From: Anaerolineae bacterium
GTDB taxonomy: Bacteria > Chloroflexota > Anaerolineae > Aggregatilineales > Phototrophicaceae
NCBI GenBank assembly: GCA_020848855.1
Contig: JADLHH010000591.1
Span: 1-5,858 of the forward strand
Direction: 5' to 3'
Length of the DNA stretch: 5,858 nt
Shown here: positions 1 to 5,645 of the stretch, piece after piece
Numbering within the stretch: the first letter of the stretch is position 1
How the letters are laid out: each line of letters opens with the position of its first letter
The notes under the pieces: model-generated
The model's database searches: none
Seen by the model: only the letters and a program-made list of their open reading frames with translations
What the model was told of the DNA's origin: nothing
Translations under genes and position numbers: made by a program

Positions 1-691
1 CCATCCCGAACTTCGAGAATTCTCGCGCTTCTTCCAGCACGATCATCCCTTCAGGAGTCAGCGCAAGCATCCGATCCTCGGACACTCCGGCGCGCCGCTG
101 CGGGTCAATCGCCGGCTGAAAGACAGCCCGGAGGACGGGTTCGCCTGCGAACAGCGCGTAATACAGATAATTCGCAAATTTCAGCGGCATCGAATTCCAG
201 AGCGCTACCCAGTCAGCCCGCGAGAGAACCGGCGCGCTGACTTCCGGGCAGCGCATCGTTTTCCTCAGCCGCTCCACTTGGGCGCGCATGAGCAGGTCGC
301 CGACGCCGTTGTATTCGATTTTCAACGTCTCAAGCGTGCTGCCCGCGATCCAGCAGAAAGACACGTAACCGTAGAGGAGGATGATCGCCAGATCGACGTG
401 AAGCAGATTGTCGAACGGGATAACGATCTCATTAAACGTCGAAGTGCGCTGCTTCTCGATGACCAGCAGTTGATCGCCGCCGAAAACCAACGTCCGTTCG
501 GGCGTTATGCGCCGACCGAGTTTAATCGAGAAGAGCCGAGTCTGACGAACGACGGCATATTCCTGTGACGGGGCGAAGATGATCGTCTCAGGACGAAGCG
601 CGGGATGACGGCGTAACCGCTCGGCGACAGATGCGGGGAGATCTTCGCTTGAGGGAACGATGCGGAGAAAGTAGTCCTCCGTTTTTCTCAT
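1..691 (-). CDS. Unrecognised protein, N-terminal 230 residues (gene runs off the left edge)
   Basis: The reading frame is open from an ATG at 689-691 to the window edge with no stop. The start is supported by GGAG seven bases upstream. The visible protein begins MRKTEDYFLRIVPSSEDL and I do not recognise its family. Residues 63-145 alternate short beta-like stretches: 'TLVFGGDQLLVIEK', then 'IVIPFDNLLHVDL', then 'LKIEYNGVGDLL' followed by a helix-like 'RAQVERLRKTM'. This pattern resembles bacterial PH-like domains. A similar segment, 'LALTPEGMIVLEEAREF', starts near residue 209 and could begin a second copy. Residues 98-118 are hydrophobic enough that a single membrane segment is an alternative, though His98 and Asp100 argue against it. 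No signal peptide is seen. The coding frame is confident; the fold suggestion is inference from pattern only. It lies 183 nt from the decarboxylase gene on the same strand, probably as a separate unit. Confidence 0.8.
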   Translation of the reverse strand, partial: MRKTEDYFLRIVPSSEDLPASVAERLRRHPALRPETIIFAPSQEYAVVRQTRLFSIKLGRRITPERTLVFGGDQLLVIEKQRTSTFNEIVIPFDNLLHVDLAIILLYGYVSFCWIAGSTLETLKIEYNGVGDLLMRAQVERLRKTMRCPEVSAPVLSRADWVALWNSMPLKFANYLYYALFAGEPVLRAVFQPAIDPQRRAGVSEDRMLALTPEGMIVLEEAREFSKFGM

Positions 692-814
692 CGCAGTTCT
701 CCAGTCAGCAGCGAGCTGCACAGATAAGGGAACTGAAACTCTGAGTCGGAAAACTCACTTTCTACAGTGGCGCGATTTCCGAAATGGCGTCAGTGACAAA
801 CATCACTACCCACC

Positions 815-845
815 ATCTCGGCTCGATGCCCCCGATGCCGGAGAT
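815..845 (-). terminator. Candidate hairpin terminator downstream of the PLP decarboxylase
   Basis: ATCTCGGC at 815-822 pairs with GCCGGAGAT at 837-845, with one bulged base and a 14-nt loop. It starts about 30 nt past the decarboxylase stop on the minus strand. No U-tract follows directly; the nearest T-rich stretch is 'GATGTTTGTC' further on. It may help end transcription of the 875-2242 gene, but the stem is short and this could be chance. Confidence 0.3.
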
Positions 846-874
846 ACCGGACAGGCTTGCGCTGTTCTGCTGGC

Positions 875-2242
875 TTACGCCCCCGGCTTAATGCGAATGT
901 CGTGGGCGACGCGCAGGATCGCATCCAGACTCTGCTCCACATCCTGGTTGGTGGTCGCCCAGCTTGAAACGCTGATGCGCATCGCCGTCTGCCCGTGCCA
1001 GATTGTGCCGCCGCACCAGCTTGTCCCCTCGCGCTGAACCGCCGCGATCACCTGCCGGGTCGTTTCCGCGTCGCCGAACGACACCATCACCTGATTGGAC
1101 ACCACTTCATTCAGGATGTCGTACCCGGCTTCCCGGAGTCCGTCGGCAAAGCGCGCCGCCTGCCGGCAATTGCGTTCCAGCATCTCGGCAAGCCCAGACC
1201 GCCCCAGCGACTTCAGCGCTGCCCAGATTTCGACGCCGCGCGCCCGCCGCGAAAGCTCCGGCGTGAACTGGAAGGCGTCGCGCTGGTCACTCTCGATCAG
1301 GTAGCTGGCGCTGGTGGACATCGCCGCGCGCAGGTGCAGCGGCTCGCGGACAATCGCCAAGCCGCTGTCGTAGGGCACGTTCAACCATTTGTGGGCGTCC
1401 ATAGACCACGAGTCGGCATCGGCGCAGCCCGCCGTCAGGTGCGCCCGTTCCGGGTTGGCGGCAAGCCACATGCCGAAAGCTCCGTCAACGTGTACCCACG
1501 CGCCCGCTTCATGAGCGCGCGCGCACAGCGCGCCGGCTGGATCGAACGCGCCGGTGTTAACGTTCCCGGCTTGAATGCACAGGATGGTCGAACGATTCAG
1601 CGGCGGTAGCTGATCGGGTCGCATCCGCCCCTGACCGTCGGCGGGACCGCGCACGACTCGCTCACGCCCCAGCCCCAGCAGGCTCAAGGCTTTGAGCAGG
1701 CTGGCGTGGACTTCATCGCCAACCACCACCGTGATCGGCGGCGCGCCGAACAAGCCGCGCGCCTCGACATCCCAGCCGGCGCGCTGCAAAAGCGCGTGGC
1801 GGGCGGCTGCCAGCCCGGTGAAGTTCGCCATCGTCGCGCCGGTCACGAAGCCGATTTCAGCGCTCGCCGGAAATCCGAGCGCGTCCAGCACCCACTTGCG
1901 GGCGATGTCTTCGATCACCGCACCCACCGGCGATGCCACGAACAGCCCGGCATTCTGATCCCACGCGCCCGCCAGCCAGTTGGCGGCAAGTGCCGCCGGC
2001 AGCGCCCCGCCGATCACAAAGCCATAGTAGCGGCTGCCCGCCGATGCGACCGTCCCCGGCGAGCCGGCTTCATCGAGCAGCCGGAACACGTCGGCAGGAT
2101 CGGTTGGCGCTTCCGGCAGCGCCCCGCCGAGGGCAGACAGATGAGCGATGGCATCTGGCGTCGGGTACACATCGCGGTCGTCCAACACATCGAGGTAGCG
2201 AATCGCCGCATCGGCGGCTGCCCGGAGCAGGTCCGAATTCAT
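875..2242 (-). CDS. PLP-dependent group II amino-acid decarboxylase family protein
   Basis: This is a complete 455-aa cytosolic enzyme of the fold-type I PLP family (Pyridoxal_deC type, related to DOPA, tyrosine and tryptophan decarboxylases), close to the usual length. The Schiff-base lysine is K285 in 'DAHKW' (283-286 is A-H-K-W). D253 in 'HVDGAFG' should contact the pyridine nitrogen. H179 in 'GDEVHASLLKA' should stack on the cofactor ring. 'TGATMAN' at 134-140 fits the phosphate-binding loop, and 'GNVNTGAFD' at 226-234 is a family signature. 'ELSRRARGVEIWAALKSLG' at 329-347 matches the segment after the catalytic loop. By hand alignment the loop tyrosine of animal DOPA decarboxylase is replaced by Ala323/Phe324, so the reaction may not be simple decarboxylation. 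The ATG at 2240-2242 has GGGGA six to seven bases upstream. The substrate cannot be told from sequence. It follows the glycosidase-like gene by 58 nt and may be cotranscribed or use its own promoter. Confidence 0.93.
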   Translation of the reverse strand: MNSDLLRAAADAAIRYLDVLDDRDVYPTPDAIAHLSALGGALPEAPTDPADVFRLLDEAGSPGTVASAGSRYYGFVIGGALPAALAANWLAGAWDQNAGLFVASPVGAVIEDIARKWVLDALGFPASAEIGFVTGATMANFTGLAAARHALLQRAGWDVEARGLFGAPPITVVVGDEVHASLLKALSLLGLGRERVVRGPADGQGRMRPDQLPPLNRSTILCIQAGNVNTGAFDPAGALCARAHEAGAWVHVDGAFGMWLAANPERAHLTAGCADADSWSMDAHKWLNVPYDSGLAIVREPLHLRAAMSTSASYLIESDQRDAFQFTPELSRRARGVEIWAALKSLGRSGLAEMLERNCRQAARFADGLREAGYDILNEVVSNQVMVSFGDAETTRQVIAAVQREGTSWCGGTIWHGQTAMRISVSSWATTNQDVEQSLDAILRVAHDIRIKPGA

Positions 2243-2283
2243 GATCAGTCCCCTGGTTTCATCTGAACGACCCGAATGGCGCT

Positions 2284-2289
2284 ATTATA
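2284..2289 (-). promoter_or_regulatory. Candidate -10 box (TATAAT) for the PLP decarboxylase gene
   Basis: A perfect TATAAT on the minus strand lies in the 58-nt gap between the glycosidase-like gene and the decarboxylase, about 42 bases before the ATG. The position 17 bases upstream reads AATGGC, which is not a convincing -35. If real, it would let the decarboxylase be transcribed apart from the upstream gene. Confidence 0.4.
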
Positions 2290-2300
2290 CCTGCATCCTA

Positions 2301-3368
2301 TTATCCGCCATTCCGCCAGCGCTCGGCTTCTTCGGCAAACGCATCCCATGCCAGCTTGGGCGCGCCGTCCGCCGCCCGCAGACCGAGCGTACACAGGTAC
2401 GCGTGAAAGTTCGGATGGCTCAAGCCATAGTAGGCTTCCAGTTCGCTGCAAAAGTCATCCGAAAGGTCGTGGAGCAGGAAGAAGTCGAGGAACGGGATCG
2501 CACCGCCCGCCGCTTCCCACGCCGCGAACACGCTGCGGACGAACTGCGCCTGTTCGGCTTGCGAGCCGTCGAGCAGGTCGGCGCTGGGGTAGCCGACTTC
2601 CTGCAGCACGACCGGACGCCCGCCCGCCAGCTCGATCATCATCGGGAAATCGGTCAGCGGCGCGTCGGGGTTGTCCGCCGTGAACGCCACGCCCAGCGGA
2701 TAGTAGGTCACGATCAGCACGTCGCTGTTCTGGTTGAGGCGCAGCACCTCGTCGGTGTAGTCCAGCAGCCCCTTGTAGGTGACGGTCACGCCGACCTGTA
2801 TTTCGGGCGCGACCTGATGCACATAAGCGACCGCGCCGTCGTAAAACGCCTTGTAGGCGTCCCAGTCACGGTAATTGGCGAGATACACGTCGACCTCGTT
2901 GCCGATGCTCAGGTAGCGCGCGTCGTGGTCGAGCGCAGCGAGGATGGCGTCGAACAGCGCCTCGAAGCGCCGGAGCATCTGCGGGTGGTCGAACGGCACG
3001 TCGAGCAGGTCGGCGGGCGTCTCTTTCGCGGTCGTGTTGATCACCTGCACGCCGAGCATGATCGTGTCATGAAAGAAATCCTGATAGCCGTTGATGCCGT
3101 CGACATAGTCGTCGATCTGGACGCCGTCGGGTTCGAGGACGCTCCATTTTTCGGTAAAGGCGTTGCCGTTGACGCCGACGCGGTGCGACAGGAAGACGGC
3201 ATCGACATAGTCCTGAAATTCGGGTTCGGGGATCATCGGCGGGTTCATCGCCATCGCCAGCACCTGCGCGGGATCGTCCGTCGATGCCTGGGCATCGACG
3301 GGCAGCGGAGCAACGCCGGTCGCCAGCAGCCCCAGCACGCCGAGCCATACGCCAAACCGGAAGTTCAT
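2301..3368 (-). CDS. Secreted TIM-barrel glycosidase-like protein (clan GH-A-like)
   Basis: A 355-aa exported protein. The chosen ATG at 3366-3368 begins MNFRFGVWLGVLGLL, a clear signal peptide: basic Arg4, hydrophobic core about 5-19, and an Ala-X-Ala-like cleavage site near VDA-QA (26/27) or AQA-ST (28/29). GGAG lies six bases upstream in a purine-rich leader. An ATG 31 codons earlier would bury this signal, so I reject it. The body looks like a beta/alpha barrel: 'RYLSIGNEVD' (151-160) carries an Asn-Glu pair (N157-E158) typical of the acid/base strand of clan GH-A glycosidases. 'VVLQEVGYPS' (253-262) offers E257 as nucleophile at the strand 7 position. 'SDVLIVTYYPLG' (215-226) resembles the strand 6 segment with aromatic substrate contacts. 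C306 and C326 could form a disulfide. No lipobox or carbohydrate-binding module is seen. It most resembles endo-glycanases such as GH53- or GH17-like enzymes, but the family and substrate are inference. It is the first gene of a possible two-gene unit with the decarboxylase. Confidence 0.85.
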   Translation of the reverse strand: MNFRFGVWLGVLGLLATGVAPLPVDAQASTDDPAQVLAMAMNPPMIPEPEFQDYVDAVFLSHRVGVNGNAFTEKWSVLEPDGVQIDDYVDGINGYQDFFHDTIMLGVQVINTTAKETPADLLDVPFDHPQMLRRFEALFDAILAALDHDARYLSIGNEVDVYLANYRDWDAYKAFYDGAVAYVHQVAPEIQVGVTVTYKGLLDYTDEVLRLNQNSDVLIVTYYPLGVAFTADNPDAPLTDFPMMIELAGGRPVVLQEVGYPSADLLDGSQAEQAQFVRSVFAAWEAAGGAIPFLDFFLLHDLSDDFCSELEAYYGLSHPNFHAYLCTLGLRAADGAPKLAWDAFAEEAERWRNGG

Positions 3369-3401
3369 CGCCTGCTCCTTCTCCTGTTCGCTGATTTGTC
3401 C

Positions 3402-3407
3402 CTTATA
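3402..3407 (-). promoter_or_regulatory. Candidate -10 box (TATAAG) for the glycosidase-like gene
   Basis: TATAAG on the minus strand lies 33 bases before the ATG at 3368, leaving room for a short leader with the ribosome site. TTGCAA lies upstream with a 20-base spacer, longer than optimal. It sits in the 153-nt divergent region shared with the C-S lyase gene. Confidence 0.35.
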
Positions 3408-3468
3408 CGCGCGGCAATGCCTGACCGTTGCAAGCGGCGCGGTCTTATCCGGTTTTGGCATGGAGCGC

Positions 3469-3474
3469 TACAAT
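3469..3474 (+). promoter_or_regulatory. Candidate -10 box (TACAAT) for the PatB-like C-S lyase gene
   Basis: TACAAT lies 47 bases before the ATG at 3522, with TTATCC 18 bases upstream as a weak -35. This is the best plus-strand promoter candidate in the divergent spacer 3369-3521; no clear operator repeat is seen around it. Confidence 0.3.
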
Positions 3475-3521
3475 GGAGGGTACGCTTGTTTACTGATGCA
3501 TGATGATGGGAAAACGGCTTC

Positions 3522-4679
3522 ATGACCGCTGATTTCGACCTGCACATCGACCGTCAGACCGAGTACGACTGCGCCAAGTGGACGCAGTACCCCGACGGTG
3601 TAATCCCGCTCTGGGTGGCGGATATGGACTTTCGCTCGCCGGAGCCGGTGATCCGCGCGCTGCACGAGCGCGTCGATCATGGCATATTCGGCTACCAGAT
3701 GGACTGCCCTGACCTGCGCGAAGTGCTGGTCGAGCGGCTGCACACCCGGCACAGCCTCGCGGCGGCGACGGATCAAATCGTGTTCCTGCCGGGTCTGGTC
3801 TTCGGCGTGAACACGGTCGCGCGGGCGCTCGGCGCGCCGGGGTCGGGCATTCTGGTGCAGACGCCGGCTTACCCCCCGTTCCTGAGCACCCACACCAATA
3901 ACGACCGCGTCCTGCAGACCGCGCCGCTGGCGGCGTCGGTGAGCGACGGCATCCTGCGGTACGAGATCGACTTCGACGCGCTCGAAGCCGCCGTCACGCC
4001 GGAAACGAAGCTGTTCGTGTTCTGCAACCCGCACAATCCGGTCGGGCGCGTCTACACGCAGAAGGAACTGGAAGGCATCGCCGAATTCTGCCTGCGTCAC
4101 GACCTGATCCTGTGCTCGGACGAAATTCACTGCGATCTGGTGTACGAGGGCAGCCAACACATTTCGATTGCCTCGCTGTCGCCGGAAATCGCCGACCGCA
4201 CGATCACGCTGCTCGCGCCGAGCAAAACGTTCAACCTGCCCGGCTTCGGCTTGGGCTTCGCCGTGATCCAGAACCCGGCGCTGCGCGAACTGATCGACAC
4301 GACCGCCCACAAGACGGGCGCGGGCGTGACCGCGCTCGCCTATACGGCGGCGGAAGCGGCGTATCGTGAGGGGCAGCCGTGGCTGGACGACGTACTGGTC
4401 TACCTGCGCGACAACCGCGACATGGTGGTCGAATTCATGCGCGACAACCTGCCGGACGTGCCGATTACTCAGCCGGAAGGGACGTATCTGGGGTGGATGG
4501 ACTGGCGCGGGCACGACCTGCAGCCCACGCCCTACCAGTATTTCCTCGACCACGCGCAGGTCGCCTTCAGCAACGGCGAAGCGTTCAACGCGCCGGGTTT
4601 CCTGCGCATCAACTACGCCACGACGCGCGGCAGGCTGATGGACGCGCTGTACCGGGTTAAGGACGCGCTGGCATCGTGA
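3522..4679 (+). CDS. PatB/MalY-family PLP C-S lyase (cystathionine beta-lyase-like aminotransferase fold)
   Basis: A complete 385-aa cytosolic fold-type I PLP enzyme of normal family length. Family members split cystathionine and other S-substituted cysteines to a thiol, pyruvate and ammonia, linking cysteine and methionine metabolism. Hallmarks in order: 'WVADMDF' (31-37), 'HGIFGY' (53-58), 'TPAYPPF' (114-120), 'CNPHNPVGR' (168-176, with N172 for PLP binding), 'SDEIHCDLV' (199-207, D200 to the pyridine nitrogen), 'PSKTFNLPG' (233-241, Schiff-base K235), 'EGTYLGWMD' (319-327) and 'FLRINYA' (360-366, R362 to the substrate carboxylate). The start is fixed by an in-frame TGA at 3504-3506 and no other start codon before 3522. 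The ribosome site is weak (GGGA ten bases upstream). E. coli MalY of this family also represses the maltose regulon, but nothing here suggests such a role. Family assignment is firm; exact substrate is inferred. It is divergent from the glycosidase-like gene and convergent with the ASCH gene. Confidence 0.95.
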   Translation: MTADFDLHIDRQTEYDCAKWTQYPDGVIPLWVADMDFRSPEPVIRALHERVDHGIFGYQMDCPDLREVLVERLHTRHSLAAATDQIVFLPGLVFGVNTVARALGAPGSGILVQTPAYPPFLSTHTNNDRVLQTAPLAASVSDGILRYEIDFDALEAAVTPETKLFVFCNPHNPVGRVYTQKELEGIAEFCLRHDLILCSDEIHCDLVYEGSQHISIASLSPEIADRTITLLAPSKTFNLPGFGLGFAVIQNPALRELIDTTAHKTGAGVTALAYTAAEAAYREGQPWLDDVLVYLRDNRDMVVEFMRDNLPDVPITQPEGTYLGWMDWRGHDLQPTPYQYFLDHAQVAFSNGEAFNAPGFLRINYATTRGRLMDALYRVKDALAS

Positions 4680-4689
4680 GATAGACACC

Positions 4690-4723
4690 GTAGGGCGAGG
4701 CGTGCCGGTAGGTCAGTAGAATA
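4690..4723 (+). repeat. Left terminal inverted repeat of the MITE-like element
   Basis: A 34-base arm starting ten bases after the C-S lyase stop codon. It differs from the inverse of the right arm by one missing G in the GGG(G)CG run, GT against AC in the GGC-GCC core, and a shifted base before GTAGAATA. Confidence 0.8.
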
Positions 4724-4761
4724 AGGTGGAAACTGTTTTCTAACCTTACCTCACCCCTAAA

Positions 4762-4787
4762 TCCCCTCTCCGAATTCAGAGAGGGGA
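4762..4787. terminator. Central hairpin of the repeat, possible two-way terminator
   Basis: TCCCCTCTC (4762-4770) pairs perfectly with GAGAGGGGA (4779-4787) around an 8-nt loop, CGAATTCA. It sits between two convergent genes, where a bidirectional terminator is expected. On the plus strand it is followed by CTTAAAAA, and no U-tract directly follows on either strand, so classical intrinsic termination is uncertain. Confidence 0.4.
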
Positions 4788-4881
4788 CTTAAAAACGCGT
4801 TGTGACCCGTGCTGTACCCCTTCGCCATGTTATGGCTGAGGGACACAGGGGTGAGGTTTGTAATAAACGCCGTAACCACGC

Positions 4882-4916
4882 TATTCTACGCACCTACCGG
4901 CGTGCCTCGCCCCTAC
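4882..4916 (-). repeat. Right terminal inverted repeat of the MITE-like element, overlapping the ASCH stop codon
   Basis: A 35-base arm ending in GCCTCGCCCCTAC, the inverse of the left arm. The outermost bases 4913-4915 (CTA on plus) are read as TAG by the minus-strand ASCH gene. Confidence 0.8.
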
Positions 4917-5296
4917 ACATTCACATCCTCTTTGACCAGCTCGAACGTCAGCACCCACACCTCGGCGTCCAGTTTGTCCGCCCCGTGAACCGAGCGCCAC
5001 ATCTCGAAAAACGCCTCGCGGCTGGCGACGCCTTCGGCTTTCGCATCGGCTGCGGTCGCCTCGGAGGCTTTCCGGCGCTCAATCGCCAACATCCGAATGT
5101 GGGCGACGGCGGGCTTGCCGCGCGCCGGCTGGACGGCGTAGGTCTTGCCGACGCGGTATTTGTCGCGCCCGTTGATCTTCACCGCCTCAATCGCGCCATC
5201 ATTGCCGCGCTCGGCGGAGTCGTTGGGCGTGACGACGCGGCGCGTCTGGGTTTTCTTCCCGCTCAGTACCAGTTCGAGAGTATGTTGAAACAGCAT
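4913..5296 (-). CDS. ASCH-domain protein (PUA-like, putative RNA or modified-nucleoside handling)
   Basis: A 127-aa protein that is almost entirely one ASCH domain, a PUA-like beta-barrel. The family signature Gly-x-Lys-x-x-x-x-Arg is seen in 'LSGKKTQTRR' (11-20: G13, K15, T18, R19/R20). It is followed by the barrel strand 'YRVGKTYAVQPARG' (47-60), 'AVAHIRMLAIERR' (63-75), a helical segment 'SREAFFEMWRSVHG' (92-105) and the closing strand 'EVWVLTFELV' (112-121). Family members are thought to bind RNA; E. coli YqfB, a small ASCH protein, hydrolyses N4-acetylcytidine. Which applies here is unknown. The start at 5294-5296 has AGGAG eight bases upstream. The same frame stays open far upstream, but that extension is low-complexity, overlaps the lipoprotein gene and is not credible. 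The TAG stop lies in the right end of the adjacent repeat, so the last residues may have been altered when the repeat inserted. Confidence 0.88.
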   Translation of the reverse strand: MLFQHTLELVLSGKKTQTRRVVTPNDSAERGNDGAIEAVKINGRDKYRVGKTYAVQPARGKPAVAHIRMLAIERRKASEATAADAKAEGVASREAFFEMWRSVHGADKLDAEVWVLTFELVKEDVNV

Positions 5297-5355
5297 GGCA
5301 GTTCTCCTGTGCTGTCGTACTGGCGTAGATTTAAGCAGCGTGTTCCAGGATATAC

Positions 5356-5389
5356 AACCCAAACGCCCCCAGGAGGGGGCGCTTGGTTT
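5356..5389. repeat. Interrupted GC-rich palindrome in the ASCH upstream region
   Basis: CGCCCCC (5364-5370) pairs with GGGGGCG (5375-5381) around AGGA. After one mismatch CCAA (5359-5362) pairs with TTGG (5383-5386), then after another mismatch AA with TT. The total is 13 pairs. It lies about 60-90 nt upstream of the ASCH start. It could be an attenuator or leader structure, a terminator, or part of a dispersed repeat. Confidence 0.5.
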
Positions 5390-5556
5390 ACGGGGAAGCC
5401 GTCCGCGGCGCGGGTGGGGGGACCTCAACCGCGAACATCCTGAAGTATACGAAGTGCCGCGTGTCGAAACTCGACGTTTGATCGACGCTTGTACTACGCT
5501 CCGGCTGGCAGAACGCGGCGGGTTTCGGCTGGCGAGCAGCGGAGAAGCACACGCTT

Positions 5557-5588
5557 GGTAAAGCATCTGCCGGGTAAAGCACCTGCCG
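5557..5588 (+). repeat. 16-bp tandem direct repeat upstream of the lipoprotein promoter
   Basis: GGTAAAGCATCTGCCG (5557-5572) is followed directly by GGTAAAGCACCTGCCG (5573-5588), differing at one base. The pair ends 29 bases before the TATAAT box. A tandem regulator-binding site just upstream of the -35 region is possible; a simple duplication is the alternative. Confidence 0.6.
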
Positions 5589-5617
5589 ACCGCCTCGCAG
5601 ATCGCCGGAGCGGTGTT

Positions 5618-5623
5618 TATAAT
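5618..5623 (+). promoter_or_regulatory. Candidate -10 box (TATAAT) for the lipoprotein gene
   Basis: A perfect TATAAT lies 22 bases before the TTG start, which would give a short leader of roughly 15 nt. The 17-18 base upstream position (CTCGCAG) is a poor -35, so the promoter may depend on an activator. Confidence 0.5.
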
Positions 5624-5632
5624 CGGCGTAAT

Positions 5633-5640
5633 AAGGAGGA
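5633..5640 (+). promoter_or_regulatory. Strong ribosome binding site that fixes a TTG start
   Basis: AAGGAGGA lies five bases before TTG at 5646. The nearby GTG at 5641 meets TGA after two codons, so it cannot be the start. This site and the signal peptide that follows decide the start of the lipoprotein gene. Confidence 0.75.
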
Positions 5641-5645
5641 GTGCG

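Larger units (their letters stand above)
4690..4916. mobile_element. MITE-like palindromic element, 227 bp, with about 35-bp terminal inverted repeats
   Basis: The left end (4690-4723, GTAGGGCGAGGCGTGCCGGT...) is the inverse of the right end (4882-4916) apart from a two-base substitution and small one-base gaps. The match continues inward to GTGG (4726-4729) against CCAC (4876-4879). Inside, ACCTCACCCCT at 4748-4758 is a perfect inverse of AGGGGTGAGGT at 4847-4857, and a third, central hairpin lies at 4762-4787. There is no coding capacity, so any transposition would need an enzyme encoded elsewhere. Flanks (ACACC on the left, ACATT on the right) match at only 3 of 5 bases, so no clear target duplication is seen. 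It fills almost all of the gap between the convergent C-S lyase and ASCH genes and overlaps the ASCH stop codon. The inverted repeats are directly visible; calling it mobile is inference. Confidence 0.75.
5297..5645. other. Divergent intergenic region of 349 nt without a credible gene
   Basis: It separates the ASCH gene (minus) from the lipoprotein gene (plus). It holds a GC-rich hairpin (5356-5389), a small perfect inverted repeat GTCGA-AAC-TCGAC (5463-5475), a 16-bp tandem repeat (5557-5588) and a TATAAT box (5618-5623). Frames up to 88 aa exist on both strands but show no domain-like sequence and no good ribosome site. Minus-strand TTGTAT (17-nt spacer) TTAAAT around 5324-5352 is a weak promoter candidate for ASCH. 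The 5390-5540 part may be a worn repeat or decayed gene; I cannot identify it. Confidence 0.6.

Noticed and set aside
278..568. 96-aa plus-strand reading frame
   Set aside because: It is antisense to the partial gene at 1-691, whose frame is longer and has a ribosome site.
3369..3461. 31-residue N-terminal extension of the glycosidase-like protein
   Set aside because: The later ATG has a ribosome site and begins a clear signal peptide, which would be buried by the extension.
3473..3496. Seven-codon leader frame (ATGGAGGG...TGA) before the C-S lyase gene
   Set aside because: No ribosome site precedes it, its ATG overlaps the candidate -10 box, and it has no run of regulatory codons.
2241..3503. 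420-aa plus-strand reading frame
   Set aside because: It is antisense to the glycosidase-like gene, is rich in Arg, Val and His with no domain-like pattern, and reflects codon bias of the opposite strand.
3468..4688. 406-aa minus-strand reading frame
   Set aside because: It is the exact antisense of the C-S lyase gene, which carries every family motif; the antisense protein is Arg/Val/Gln-rich noise.
4685..4921. Target-site duplication around the repeat (ACACC / ACATT)
   Set aside because: Only three of five bases match, which is easily due to chance.
4802..5443. 213-aa plus-strand reading frame
   Set aside because: It runs through the repeat and antisense to the ASCH gene, with no ribosome site and no recognisable domain.
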